Assembly: GCA_028023455.1 (NCBI GenBank)
Contig: JAQFVV010012396.1
Coordinates: forward strand, 22,382,750 to 22,446,749
Source: Epiperipatus broadwayi
Taxonomy: Eukaryota > Onychophora > Udeonychophora > Euonychophora > Peripatidae
Length of the DNA stretch: 64,000 nt
Direction: 5' to 3'
Positions within the stretch are counted from its first letter, which is position 1; every line of letters starts with the position of its first letter. Positions 26,741 to 37,430 of the stretch are shown here, piece by piece. Both the position numbers and the translations under genes were made by a program. A model generated the notes under the pieces. That model had not been told where the DNA came from. It searched no databases and was given only the letters and a program-made list of their open reading frames with translations.

Positions 26741-27357
26741 GTATGGATGTGATATTTTACAGAAGGTTTACAAATAAAGTACTCAATCTTGATATGAATA
26801 TCGTTATTCAATATCAAAACCATGATAATTATAACTTGTATGTTATGGTTAGTAATATCAATTTTTATCCTAAGTATTTTTTTTTTCTTTTCTCACTTTA
26901 TTGATATATACAATTTCCCAGGTTTAAAACAATTACCTAAGTTATCATTTATTCTTTAATTTTATTCTTAATCATTATTTGTTCCAGTTGACCCGTATTT
27001 GGATTTTTAATACACTTCAGATCAATAATTTAATGATTCCTTTAAAACGTACTTCAATTTATTGAAATTTATATTCAAGTATAAAATAACTCACTTTATA
27101 AATTGATTCATCTTTATTAAAAGCTTTATTTTTAATAAACAATTTAAAATATTATTTGTTTTATTCAATATAGATGGCAAATCTTTTACGTAAAAAAAAA
27201 AAAAACTAAATCAAATATTTGAGTGTGCAAAAATAATTAATAATCTTTTTTTTTAAAAAAAAAAAATTAATAATAACTGGAGTTTTTTTTTTACGTTTTA
27301 TAACATTGAATTTTTTTGTTTATTTTTAATATCAAACAAAGGAAGTGCTATAAATCA
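26741..27357. other. AT-rich intergenic DNA, no gene seen
   Basis: Homopolymer-rich sequence with T and A runs at about 26,880, 27,190 and 27,240-27,290. No gene. Confidence 0.5.
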
Positions 27358-27732
27358 TTAATATTTTCTGCTCGAGTGGAGACCACAGTGACGAGCCTTA
27401 TGGGTAAATACTTTAGTATGGATCAATTTCTGATAGTGCAGAATGAATTCAATATTGGGATAGTTAATGAACATTTTTGGTGACTGGAAGGCAAACTTAG
27501 CAAAAAAAGAAATTGGAATTCCATGTTTGAAAGATTGAGCATGATCGGAGAAGCCCAGAGCAGCCAGATGCACATTTCCCAAGGATCAATGAGCTGAGGC
27601 CAGGCACGTTAACAAACATAGGAGGTATGGGCCATGCTCAATTAGCTTCTGGGAGACAGGTGCAATCATTTCAGTCACAGACTCAAAGCTCTGCCGATGA
27701 CAAGATCGATTTTGACAAGAGGAAGTGGTCAT
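27358..27732 (-). pseudogene. unidentified reading frame, 124 codons with one in-frame stop
   Basis: I do not recognise this product. The frame runs from an ATG at 27,732-27,730 to a TAA at 27,358, interrupted once by TGA at 27,588-27,586. The region is visibly richer in G+C than its neighbours and lacks the Phe/Ile/Asn bias of chance ORFs here. The first half has MTTSSCQNRSCHR and SVTEMIAPVSQKLIEHGPY. The second half has GNVHLAALGFSDHAQSFKHG and KVFTHKARHCGLHSSRKY. Just upstream of the ATG, on the minus strand, CTGATTTTCAG followed by TCACAATG resembles a 3' splice site. It may be an exon, a processed pseudogene, or a transposon fragment. No neighbouring exon was found. Confidence 0.35.
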
Positions 27733-28772
27733 TGTGACTGAAAATCAGTGTTTCTATTAACAAGACCCTACTCCGGTAAAATAAATATTAAAGTAATAGT
27801 AAAAAACGCGCTGATTAAAATGTTATGCAAAAAGATTGGCTTAAAAAAAAAAATAAGAAGGAAAATAATCACAAAGGAGTTTCCATCTAAAAACTGAAGT
27901 GGGATCTCTAATTAAAATAAATGAACTCCAGTTTAAACAGTTTTAACATGTATGTGTGTATTGGAAGATTAATTATAATACACAAATAATTTAATTTTCA
28001 TATATACATGTTTATGAAGAAAAAAATCGAATAAAGTGTTACTTTTTTTTTTTTTTTAATTTTACGAAGATAACTTACAAAATCTGTTTAATCTTTTCTG
28101 AGCATGCTCAGAACTAATTTTGTTTATTCTTTTAAAAGAGTATTCTTGCGGAAAATAATTATTTTGAAATGATAAAATTTATTTTTGTATTAAAAAAACC
28201 TATCTTATTACAATAATTTTTTACAATACCTACTCTTAGTAGAGTGTTAAAATTAGACTAAAACATAATAATTTAAACTTACACTCTTTTTTATCTATTA
28301 TTTTATTTTGTTAGATGCTTCAATGACCTAACGAAAGAAGAAAATTACTATTGCTTTTATAAATATTTTATTAAATAAAATTTTTAAAAATTAAAATCGA
28401 GATAAAAAATAATTATTTTATTTCAAAATATTTATTTCCTGCTTTGGCCTCTTGAAAAACTATATAAAAGAGAATTATATACCAACCTTAATTCATAATG
28501 AGAATCAATGGAATATTGTTTAAAGTGGTCACCCTATTTTATTCTAGTATACTATTTTAATTTTAAAACTCTATGTAATTTTTAACGAGCATTTAACAAT
28601 ATTAACGTAACATTTTTTAAAAAGGAGATAAATACAAGGAATGTATGATTGTTATATATTTATTGTTTTGGATTATATATATAAGTAGGTAAGTAAAGGT
28701 TGTTGAATTAATGCTCATTAGTAGGTTCGCATTAAAGCATCTTAGTAATCTTAGTTCATACATATAAAATAA
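27733..28772. other. intergenic DNA, no gene seen
   Basis: There are T-rich runs near 28,045-28,060 and no recognisable gene. AGCATGCT at about 28,101 is a simple palindrome. Confidence 0.45.
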
Positions 28773-28899
28773 GCAAAACTCACTATACGTATTGCCACAC
28801 ACAGCAAGCTAGCGTAATCAATACGTATAGTGAGTTTTGCCTGTTAAAACAGTTATACACAAGCATAAGAAGTGGGGGTCATGTGATGTTTATTGGCTT
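28773..28899 (-). mobile_element. M1 short hairpin derivative
   Basis: GCAAAACTCACTATACGTAT at 28,773 and its exact complement ending at 28,840 form a 21-bp stem around a 26-nt loop that keeps the M1 GCCACACACAGCAAGCTAG segment. To the right, to 28,899, lies the M1 flank ending GTCATGTGATGTTTATTGGC. All of the ribozyme part has been lost by internal deletion. The perfect stem suggests recent origin or conversion. Confidence 0.85.
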
Positions 28900-29036
28900 C
28901 ATATATATATAAATTGTCACTCTCACAATGACAATTTTTGTAATGTTATAAATAAAATAAAAACTTAAAGAATAACAATTGATTAAAAACCATTTGCTAT
29001 ACAAAAGGATAATACTTAAGAGAATTTAATCATAAA

Positions 29037-29146
29037 ACTTTTTTTTAAAAAATCTTTTTTTTTTTTAATGTGTCAAAGCGAGAGCGAACTCCGGGACAAC
29101 TGCTTGTAAGGCTGCTGTGCTAACCATTCGGCCATCAACGCTTGAC
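29037..29146 (-). mobile_element. tRNA-derived SINE, second copy
   Basis: On the minus strand the sequence reads AAGCGTTGATGGCCGAATGG (box A TGGCCGAATGG), TTAGCACAGCAGCC, TTACAAGCAGTTG, then a box B-like GAGTTCGCTCTCG. It ends in an A-rich tail, seen as T runs at 29,041-29,067 on the plus strand. It aligns with the plus-strand copy at 20,770-20,871, which is ~17 bp longer between the boxes. It sits just past the C-terminal end of the ZMYM/hAT-like transposase relic. A target duplication is not evident. Confidence 0.75.
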
Positions 29147-29194
29147 AAAAAAAATTATTATGAATCTATAACTTGAGATTCAATTAAATGAAAT

Positions 29195-30125
29195 CTAAAT
29201 TTAATATTGTTAAATAGTTTTTTGAGTTTTCATTTTGAAAATGATTGATCATCATTTCAGGGCTGACAGAAAACTATTGAAATAGTCTTAAAGCAATAGA
29301 ATCATTTGGAAAAAGTGATATTAAATCGTTAGTGTTCAAATAATGGTGAAACAAACCAAATGGTGGCATGTTTTATTATAAAGACTTCCAAAAATTTAAT
29401 TTATGTAAATAATTCTCCAATATTATTTGACTCTTCACCGTTGGTAAGTTTTAAGCCCAATTCATTGCAACATTTTACCATTTCTTGTTCTTCAATAGTT
29501 TGCAAGTTTGAGAAAAAATTAAAGTGTCATTGTGATTTCTTACAAGAATGAATCTTTCCTCCATAGAAACAAACTGAATCTATTAAAATGTAATAAAAAT
29601 TTGCCTTAGAACTATCTTTAGGATATTAGAGTCTCTCATCTTCATATTCAGAATCAAACTGTTTCTTGATTGTGCAACAGCAAATAGCCCCATTTTGGGA
29701 AAAGACTGATTTAAAATTGATAGACTCAGAAAATTCTTTGGCAGATAAAATTAGTTTATAAATATCTGTTTATTGTGTAAGTTTTTAATATATATTTTCT
29801 TCAACATATATATTGCTATGTGAAATTAGAAATTTTGCTATTGAAGATATTTTTTATTTACTACATTAATTTCTAAAATAATTTCATATCTAATGATGGA
29901 ACAAACAAATATGAAGAAAATAATTTTGGATGCCAAAGAATGTTATTGATGTTTTGTATCTGCTTGTCTTGATTGATCATTTGATAAATCAAACAGTTCA
30001 TCTTATATCTCTTTTAAATAAATCATAAATGATTTCAGAGGTTTAATTTTGGTAGTGGTTGAATAGACATGCATGCCATTTGATGGTGTTGTTTAGGTGC
30101 TAAATCACATAAAAATGCCATTTAC
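29195..30125 (-). pseudogene. ZMYM/hAT-like transposase, decayed
   Basis: Reading the minus strand through several stops and frame breaks gives a protein of the zinc-finger MYM type 1-like, hAT-related transposase group. Near 29,850-29,945 is SLASKIIFFIFVCSII, then ILEINVVNKKYLQ. A middle part at about 29,600-29,720 has INFKSVFSQNGAICCCTIKK and FDSEYEDER. FNFFSNLQTIEEQEMVKCC lies near 29,480-29,545, followed by LGLKLTNGEESNNIGELF. The C-terminal part near 29,275-29,310 has LFPNDSIALRLF, followed by a weak SKNYL where hAT proteins carry their dimerisation segment (FSKLK...KNYLR). No MYM zinc finger or terminal inverted repeats were found. It is a fossil of a DNA transposon or of a host gene derived from one. 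Confidence 0.75.
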
Positions 30126-30139
30126 ATGGCCCAACTTGT

Positions 30140-30785
30140 CATTGCAAAACAACATTATTTACTAAAATGGAATAATGACCTTTTAAAATTACATTATACA
30201 TTTCATTGCATGTTGACATTGTTCAAACTACTTTTAAACAATTTACGAATGAACATTATTTTCTAAAATGGAATACGTACAGTTTTAAATTACATTATAA
30301 ATGTCAGCGCATAGCACTGGAATGAGCAGGATCAGGGACCAATGTTTTTGATGATCCAAGGGATTGTCCAAAAGATGCACTACTCTGATTAAACCAACAT
30401 TACGATTTCCCAAAACAACAAGTAATTTTAGTTGTCTCGAAGCTGCTCTTTTGGAAAAAAAAGACACCATCATAAACATTACAGGCAGACATTCTGCAAA
30501 ATATTTGTAAACAATTTACAAACTAACATTATTTTATAAAATGTAAGAATTATTTTTTTTCTAAAATTGAATAATTACATTTTTAAATTACATTAGAAAT
30601 GTCAATGCATAGCATTGGAATGTGCAGGGCTAGGGATTGATGTTTTTGATGATCTGAAGAATCATTCAAAAGATGCAGTGCTGTGATAAAACAAAGATTC
30701 TGATTTCCAAAACAACATGCAACCTCAGCCATTTAATTTGTCCCATAGCTATTCTCATGCAAACATGCCTTTTCATGTGAATTCT
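30140..30785. repeat. R4 repeat, tandem ~272-bp units
   Basis: A partial copy at about 30,145-30,195 is followed by two fuller copies starting AAACAATTTAC at 30,237 and 30,509. Each contains ATTACATTA, AATGTCA(G/A)(C/T)GCATAGCA, TGTTTTTGATGATC and CCAAAAGATGCA-like blocks. Minus-strand translations of the copies are similar (HLLDNPLDHQKH and HLLNDSSDHQKH), so the element may once have been coding. A diverged relative forms the core of the fold-back at 43,760-44,276. Identity unknown. Confidence 0.65.
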
Positions 30786-31898
30786 GTGAAATGGTGCTTG
30801 TCCCTACACTTTTGAAATGTTTTTCACCTTCCAAGTTGTGAAAATGGGCTTACAATTATTAGTGTGGAATACTATGTCAGATAGGGTTCAAGATCATTAG
30901 TTTGAACACAGATTACAAAAGTTATGATCAGTTGAATTCCATACACTCTCACATGATATGGTAGCAATCTGTGAAAGGAGCGCATTTGCATAGTGTTGGA
31001 AGCACATCAGTGGGCCATAATATTTGTGTGCAATGCAATATAGGCCTGAAATGGCTAATATCAACATCAGTGTTCTGTAAGCAGTAAACCTCGAGCCATG
31101 CAAATGGCATTCTTATGTGTTTCAGCACATAAAGAATGTCATCAAGTATCATACAGGTCTAATCAACCAGTATCTTAATTTTACTTTCCCAATATATTTT
31201 GTCCATGGATTATGATAAAATTGGAAACATGATTGTTAAAGATGCTCCAATGCTAATATATTTTTTTTGAATGATACTAAAATTTATATATATGTATTAT
31301 TGATTGTTTTGTAATTAACACTATCAACTAAATTTAAACTTTGCACTACACAAGAAACAAATATTGCATGAGAATGCAAATTTAACATTTGATGTTATAA
31401 ACCATAAATCACAGTCAACTATTCAATATGTGAAACATTTATTTTACAATTTAGTATTATTGAAAAATATTTACTTTTTTAATATCTTCTAAAATGAATA
31501 TTCTTTTTTCTCTCACCAAAATTTTTATTTTCATTTTGAATTTTGCTTCCAAGATAATGAACAAAGTTTGTATAATCCATTTCGGAATATTAAATATGTC
31601 TACTATATTTGTCCAAAATATTGTCAAGTTTAGCAATCATTTTTATAGCTTTAGAAAGTTAAATGTTGTTATAAACATATCTCATTCAATATATCATTAA
31701 AATGCAAATCCTTGCTATGATAAAAGAGACAGTACTATGGATATAATTTTTTAAATTACAGCATAGCAATTTTTTCTACAGTATTTTTTGCTGTAACTGT
31801 TTGATCATAATTTAATTATCATATTATTTTTTAATTCTACCAATTTTCTATGATTATTTAAACTAATTTTATTTTTACATAGAATATAAGTAGTATAA
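30786..31898. other. intergenic DNA, unassigned less AT-rich part at 30,880-31,160
   Basis: Two overlapping minus-strand open frames (30,897-31,103 and 30,949-31,152) lie in a patch that is less AT-rich than its surroundings. They are in different frames, so at most one could be real, and neither shows a known motif. The rest, to 31,898, is A+T-rich with no gene. Confidence 0.4.
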
Positions 31899-31999
31899 TT
31901 AAAACAGGCAAAACTCCCTATACGTATTGCCACACACAGCAAGCTAAAGTAATCAATGGATGTTAGCAGGCTGTGCATAAAATCCCCATCTAGTGTCTA

Positions 32000-32062
32000 C
32001 TCATCCAATATCCCAGACTAGTTTCTGGCTTGTGGCATTCATCAGTGAGGAGCCTTGGATCT
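32000..32062 (-). ncRNA. hammerhead ribozyme candidate, M1 unit 1
   Basis: On the minus strand CTGATGA (32,045-32,039) is followed by ATGC-CACAA-GCCA, then GAAAC (32,025-32,021), a two-base loop and GTC (32,018-32,016). Stem I pairs ATCCAA (from 32,061) with TTGGAT (to 32,003), plus an inner helix TCCTCA with TGGGA that is one base short. Stem II is only GC/GC with an A.A closing position. Cleavage would follow the GTC. Confidence 0.55.
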
Positions 32063-32448
32063 GAGAGCACTGCACCTAGACCTTAGAATCTAATGCAACC
32101 CTCCAGCAAACACCTTTTATCTCCATTTAACTACAAAACTATGAGTCTTAAAACACTTTAATGTTTTCAATCCAAGCCCATTAGCTTATGTAATCATATG
32201 GGTCTGAACCCAGTTTAGTACCCATACATTTTGGTGTCTTTGGTTTTTTTAATAATCATAGCCAACACTATCCTATTAGTCAATATTGGTTTTAAGCCAA
32301 TAAACATCACATGACCACCATCTCTTATGCTTGTGTATAACTGTTGTTAAAACAGGCAAAACCCACTATACATATTGCCACACACAGCAAGCTAGAGTAA
32401 TCAATGGATGCCAGAAGGCTTGTGCATAAAATCCCATCTAGTGTCTAC

Positions 32449-32511
32449 TCATCCGATATCTCCAGACTAGTTTCTGGCTTGTGGTGTTCATCAATGAGGA
32501 GCCTTGGATCT
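32449..32511 (-). ncRNA. hammerhead ribozyme candidate, M1 unit 2 (decayed)
   Basis: The arrangement is as in unit 1, but core C3 is changed (TTGATGA at 32,494-32,488) and stem II is ACACCACAAGCCA with little pairing. GAAAC-TA-GTC and the two stem I strands are kept. It is probably inactive. Confidence 0.45.
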
Positions 32512-32926
32512 GAGAGCACTGCACCTAGAACTTAGAATCTAATGCAACCCTCCAGCAACCACCTTTTATCTCCATTCAACTACAAAACTATGAGTCTTAA
32601 ACTGAAAACACGTTAATGTTTTCAATACAAGCCCACTAGCTTACGCAGTCATATAGGTCTGAACCCACATATTGGTGTCTTTGGTTTTTTAATAACCACA
32701 GCCACCACTATCCTATTAGGCAGGATTGGTTTTAAGCCAATGAACATCACATGACCACCACCTTTTATGCTTGTGTATAACTTGTTAAAACAGGCAAAAC
32801 TCACTATATGTATTGCCACACACAGCAAGCTAAATCAATCAATGGATGCCAGAAGGCTTGTGCATAAAATCTCCATCTAGTGCCTATTTATTCAATATCC
32901 TCAGCCTAGATTCTGGCTTGTGGCCT

Positions 32927-32992
32927 CAGATCCAAGGCTCCTCACTGATGAAGGCCACAATCCAGAAATTTAGTCTGGGGATATCAGATAAG
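32927..32992 (+). ncRNA. hammerhead ribozyme candidate, first inverted M1 unit
   Basis: CTGATGA is at 32,945-32,951, AGGC-CACAA-TCCA forms stem II, GAAAT at 32,965-32,969 is followed by GTC at 32,973-32,975. The inner stem I helix TCCTCA/TGGGGA is complete (one G.U pair). The outer helix is degraded. C15.2 is changed to T, so stem III is weak. Confidence 0.55.
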
Positions 32993-33382
32993 TAGGCAGT
33001 AGATGGGGATTTTATGCCCAAGCCTTCTGGCATCCATTGATTACTCTAGCTTGCTGTGTGTGACAATACATATAGTGAGTTTTGCCTGTTCTAATATCAA
33101 TTATACACAAGCATAATAGTGGTGATCATGTGATGTTTATTGGCTTAAAACCAATCTTGTGTAATAGGATAGTGGTGACTATGGTTATTAAGCAACCAAA
33201 GACACCAAAATGTATTGGTACTGAACTGGGTTCAGATCCATATGACTACATAAGATAATGAGCTTGGATTGAAAACATTAAGATGTTTTCAGTTTAAAAC
33301 TCATAGTTTTGCACTTAAATGGAGATAAAAGGTGGTTGCTGGAGGGTTGCACTTAGATCTAGAGATCTAGGTGCAGTGCTTT

Positions 33383-33446
33383 CAGATCCAAGGCTTCTCA
33401 TTGATGAAGGCAACAAGCCAGATATTAGTTTTGGGATATTGGATGA
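33383..33446 (+). ncRNA. hammerhead ribozyme remnant, second inverted M1 unit
   Basis: The core has decayed: TTGATGA at 33,401-33,407, GATAT instead of GAAAC, and GTT instead of GTC. Outer stem I ATCCAA/TTGGAT and GGC/GCC of stem II survive. Not expected to be active. Confidence 0.4.
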
Positions 33447-33605
33447 ATAGGCACTAGATGGGGATTTTATGCACAAGCCTTCTGGCATCCATTGATTACT
33501 CTAGCTTGCTGTGTATGGCAATATATATAGTGAGTTTTGCCTAATTATAACAACAGTTATACACAAGCATAAGAGGTGGTGGTCATGTGATGTTTATTGG
33601 CTTAA

Positions 33606-34738
33606 AAGTAATATAATTCTAATCACAAAAACTGCTTGTGTTGTTAATTTCATTTTTGATGTACTAAGTATTTTGTTACTAAAGTAATAAATACTGCTTT
33701 TATTTACTTTTCCTGGCATTTTTTAAAAATTATTTCTTAGCACATGGAAAATATTACTTAATGAATTTTTTTCACCTGTATCCTTTCATTAAGTTTATTT
33801 ATTTTCATGGGTCCTTTTTCAGTCATCCGCAACTTGATTTATAAGTTTTGGGCAATATTCCAGAAGCACTTAGATTATCAGTAATTAGTTTTTCATTCAT
33901 GGTGTCCATGTTATGATCATTTGAATTTTGATCAGATACTAAGAAAACAATTTCTTTAGTATTTATGCTCAATAGATAGCAATGTCATTCTCTACAGTAC
34001 CAAGAATGTTACTGACAATGATATCACAGTTATTTTTAGAAAAAAAAATTTTTTTTTTAGTCACTATCATTATCAGATAGATTGTTATTTGGCTCATGTC
34101 TATTTCTAAGCAGAATGCTTATGGTTCAGATTTGATTTTTTGCTCAAAGGTGGCCAATGATAAGTAACGAATTCTATTAATGATTTCTCCAGTTTTTTTT
34201 CCTTCATTCATTGGCCGCCTTTTCATTTACTGATAATTTGACAGTTTTCTTATTTTTGAATCTATTATTTATATAAATGGCTTACAAAAACGGTAATAAA
34301 TATCCTGTCTTTTTTTAAATAAAGAAATTAATAAACATTTTTTAATGAATAAATTTTAATGTTTGAAAACTGATAAAATAGATTTAAGCGATATACACTT
34401 ATAATTAATTATAATATTATTTCAGTTACTCTAACCCAACTTTATTAAAAATAGTCTATTTTCTTTTTAATATACTATAGATTAATAACAAAAAAAATTA
34501 TAGATTTTTTTAAGAAATCACTTTATGTTTATTTTATATTTATTAAGCAAGTGCATTTCAAAGCTATATGTTCAAGTTTAAAAAGAATAATCTGTAGTTA
34601 TAGATACTAAAAAAAGATCATGTGTAATGTATAAATATAGAATATAGATAATAAAATAATTATGTGATTGTTTTTATATTGTTATATTTCATTTTGTGTT
34701 ATTTCAATGAGTACATTGATAATAACAACAATAAAGCA
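33606..34738. other. intergenic DNA, no gene seen
   Basis: A+T-rich with occasional less AT-rich patches. No coding family, RNA or repeat was recognised. Confidence 0.45.
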
Positions 34739-35290
34739 TTTATAAATCCAATTGTGAGTAATATTTACCGAGGCGGATAAAATGTGATAGTAGAGACCTC
34801 TACAGGTGTTTAACCACAAGCTTACACTATGGAAGAAAAGAGGGAAACCCTTCTTTACTTCAACCTACTTTCTGAGGTTATAGCCTCAGTAAATATTACT
34901 TATGTAATCAATGTGCGTTTAATAAATTTATAATTACAACTTTAAATTATTGTAATAGATTTCTAACTATAAAATCTTTCCATTGACTCATTGTAAATTG
35001 AAATATTTCATGAGTATTGATGTGTAATAAGAAATGTGGACTTAATCAGTGAAGTATTGAATAGCTTCATGCTCACAGATTTAACCGCTTCAGCTTCACC
35101 TATTTAAATAGAAAGTAGATTGAAGTAAAGAAGGGTTCCTCTTTTTTCTTCCATAGAATAAGCTTGTGGTTAAACACCTGTAGAGGTCCCTACTATTGCA
35201 TTTTATATGCATATTTTCGAGGTTACAGCCTCAGTAAATATTACTTATGTAATCAATGTGCGTTTAATAAATTTATAAAACCAATTGTGC
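34739..35290. mobile_element. M3 composite fold-back element
   Basis: The first M3 copy at about 34,759-34,902 begins AATATTTACCGAGGC and ends GCCTCAGTAAATATT, so it has inverted termini of about 15 bp. A second, inverted copy spans about 35,085-35,240 with the same GAGGTTACAGCCTCAG end. Both are followed by the same TACTTATGTAATCAATGTGC-containing ~36-bp sequence. The whole is bracketed by TTTATAAATCCAATTGTG (34,739) and TTTATAAAACCAATTGTG (about 35,272), a possible target duplication or flanking repeat. AAGAAGGGTT and its complement lie in the two copies. There is no ORF. A single arm also lies at 7,352-7,445. Confidence 0.75.
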
Positions 35291-36376
35291 AAAATAAATA
35301 CATTTCACTCACGTAACACAGTGGATGAACTAAACGTTATTTGCAGAGTTGTTACTTATTTATAAATATCAATTACAAAATAAATAAAGAAAATAATGAT
35401 AGAAAGGATAATATTAAGAAAAAAAACTTTTAATTGTATATTTCTAAGACGTAATAAATATTGGAATTTAACAACATTTTTTAAAATGTTTTCCCATTTG
35501 AAATGCCACAAACAATGTGAATAACTAGTAAATGCAAATTTTTTACTTAGTGGTAAATGCTTATTAAATAATAGTTGAATGGTTTTAAAACAGTGTGTTT
35601 AAATAATAGACATATCTTTTAACAAAATGTTATACAGGATTTGAATAAATATAAATAAAGATTAAAGATGGGATAGACAGTTTTACAACAGGTTTAATGT
35701 AAGTAAGTTTTTTAACAAATTGTTTATCCTATATTTTAAAGTAGTTGATTAAAAAATAAGCATGGATTTTTTTTAACGCTATCAATGAAATAATTATAGA
35801 TTCAAGAACTAAAGGTTCAGAATCACAATTAAGTTCTACCATTTCTGGTTCTCTAAGGTCACGTGATCTACAAAATGACAAGCAATTCATTTTTTATCAT
35901 ATAAATGTATGTAATTAATTAAATTATATACCTAAAAATAAGTCATTATAAAATTAAACAAAAATACTATTATTGCAGTTATTTATATATATCTAGCACA
36001 AGATCATCTCATTAAAGTTCACATGACTTAGACTATTCTGTGTTTCTTTTAACATTTATAAAAGCAGAAACTTTGGGAGAGTAAGCACACATCTTATTTA
36101 TTATATTTTTCCTGCTCAATTGTTTTTTCTAATCTTTTTATATATTTGACATGGGAACTTTATGGTAGATCCCCTCATCGAGCTCAGAAGTAAGAGCTTT
36201 TACTTTTATTTTCAAAATTCATGGTGATATAACTTTCCATAGAACTTCATAGTGAGCCTCTGGAATATAAAATCTTAATATTTGGAATTACGTACCTTGC
36301 AAAATATTGTTAAAAAAATGTTAATGATCCAATTATTTGTTGCTTCAATAAAACCATAGTTCTGTTTCTAGTTTTA
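35291..36376. other. intergenic DNA, no gene seen
   Basis: A+T-rich sequence with one less AT-rich patch near 36,160-36,300. No open frame or motif of note. Confidence 0.45.
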
Positions 36377-36377
36377 A

Positions 36378-36569
<192 letters not shown>

Positions 36570-36908
36570 TAGCTTGAAATATAATTTAAAATATTCTTAT
36601 TTTGTCTTTATCAAAATATTATCTAAAAATATAAGTTTTTTTATATTTTTGACTAGTACATATGTAAATAATTAAATAGAATACATGTCGTATAACAAAA
36701 GATAAACACTTTTTAATATGGGTATGAAATTATTTTATGATCCATTAAAATTATATTTTAAAAGAGTGTGTTAAATATATATTTTTTAAAATGAATCTAT
36801 AATTATATAAAATGAGACATACAGAAGTGAAGAAAAAGAAAGAAAAATATTATGACTTTAGATATTATATAAAGAGCTCACAAATAAACTCTTAACAAGC
36901 TTTGAAAA

Positions 36909-36972
36909 ATAATCCTTAGCCCAGACCTCTTTCTGCTACTGACTTCCTCAGTGATGTGCTAGGATATTCAAG
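36909..36972 (-). ncRNA. hammerhead ribozyme candidate, M2 forward unit
   Basis: Minus strand: CTGAGGA at 36,951-36,945 (position 7 is variable, so this fits), an 11-nt stem II segment AGTCAGTAGCA with poor pairing, GAAAG, then GTC at 36,926-36,924. Outer stem I ATCCT/AGGAT pairs. The inner helix is three pairs including one G.U. It is degraded but keeps the architecture. Confidence 0.5.
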
Positions 36973-37368
36973 TATTAGATTAAAAATACCAGGACAAGCC
37001 CAACACTTTATCTAATGGATAATTATTAAGTAGAAAATCTGAAATTTTCAGACATCCATATATCCTCCAATCCAGCTATCTAACTTAAATAGCCATATGG
37101 GACTGAACTAACTTCAGATACATAACATATTAATAGCTTTAGTAATATAAAACTACCAAAGCCTTAATAGCAAAAAATAAAATTACAAAAAAATCAAGTC
37201 AGATGTCACATGACCTAATTTAAACAATCTTGTATTACAAATGTTATATTTAAATTAGATAGCTGGATTGGAAGACATATGGATGTCTAAAAATTTCAGA
37301 TTTTCTACTTAATAGTCAACCATTAGATAAAGTGCTGGGCTAGTCCTGTTATTTTTAATCCAATGCTT

Positions 37369-37430
37369 GAATATCCTAATACCTCATTGAGTAATCCAGT
37401 GGCAGAAGCCAGTCTGGGTTACGGATATTC
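37369..37430 (+). ncRNA. hammerhead ribozyme candidate, M2 inverted unit
   Basis: Outer stem I is perfect over 8 bp: GAATATCC at 37,369-37,376 with GGATATTC at 37,423-37,430. The inner helix CTCA/TGGG (37,83-86 region and 37,115-118 region of this unit) gives four more pairs, one G.U. The core is altered (TTGAGTA at 37,387-37,393, GAAG). GTC at 37,412-37,414 is retained. Stem II has CC/GG only. Likely inactive, but the long stem I supports ribozyme ancestry. Confidence 0.5.

Larger units (their letters stand above)
31899..33605. repeat. M1 hammerhead repeat array, ~440-455 bp units
   Basis: Plus-oriented units start at TTAA-AACAGGC at 31,899, 32,347 and 32,785 (periods 448 and 438). The third is cut at about 32,927 and joined head-to-head to inverted units, which end with GCCT at 33,084 and 33,539 (period 455). 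Each unit has, in order, AACAGGCAAAACTC, GCCACACACAGCAAGCTAG, AATCAATGGATGCCAGAAGG, a hammerhead ribozyme on the opposite strand, a ~200-bp body with CTCCAGCAACCACC and TATGGGTCTGAACCC, and a terminal block with CCAATAAACATCACATGACC. There are no ORFs. The right end is GTTTATTGGCTT at about 33,603. The whole forms a large imperfect inverted repeat centred near 32,927. Confidence 0.9.

Noticed and set aside
31899-33605. CRISPR or simple satellite
   Set aside because: Units are ~450 bp with inversion and no short repeat-spacer pattern. The structure is ribozyme-bearing units.
34759-35245. Hammerhead in M3
   Set aside because: CTGAGG occurs, but there is no GAAA or cleavage triplet at workable spacing, and stem I partners are missing.
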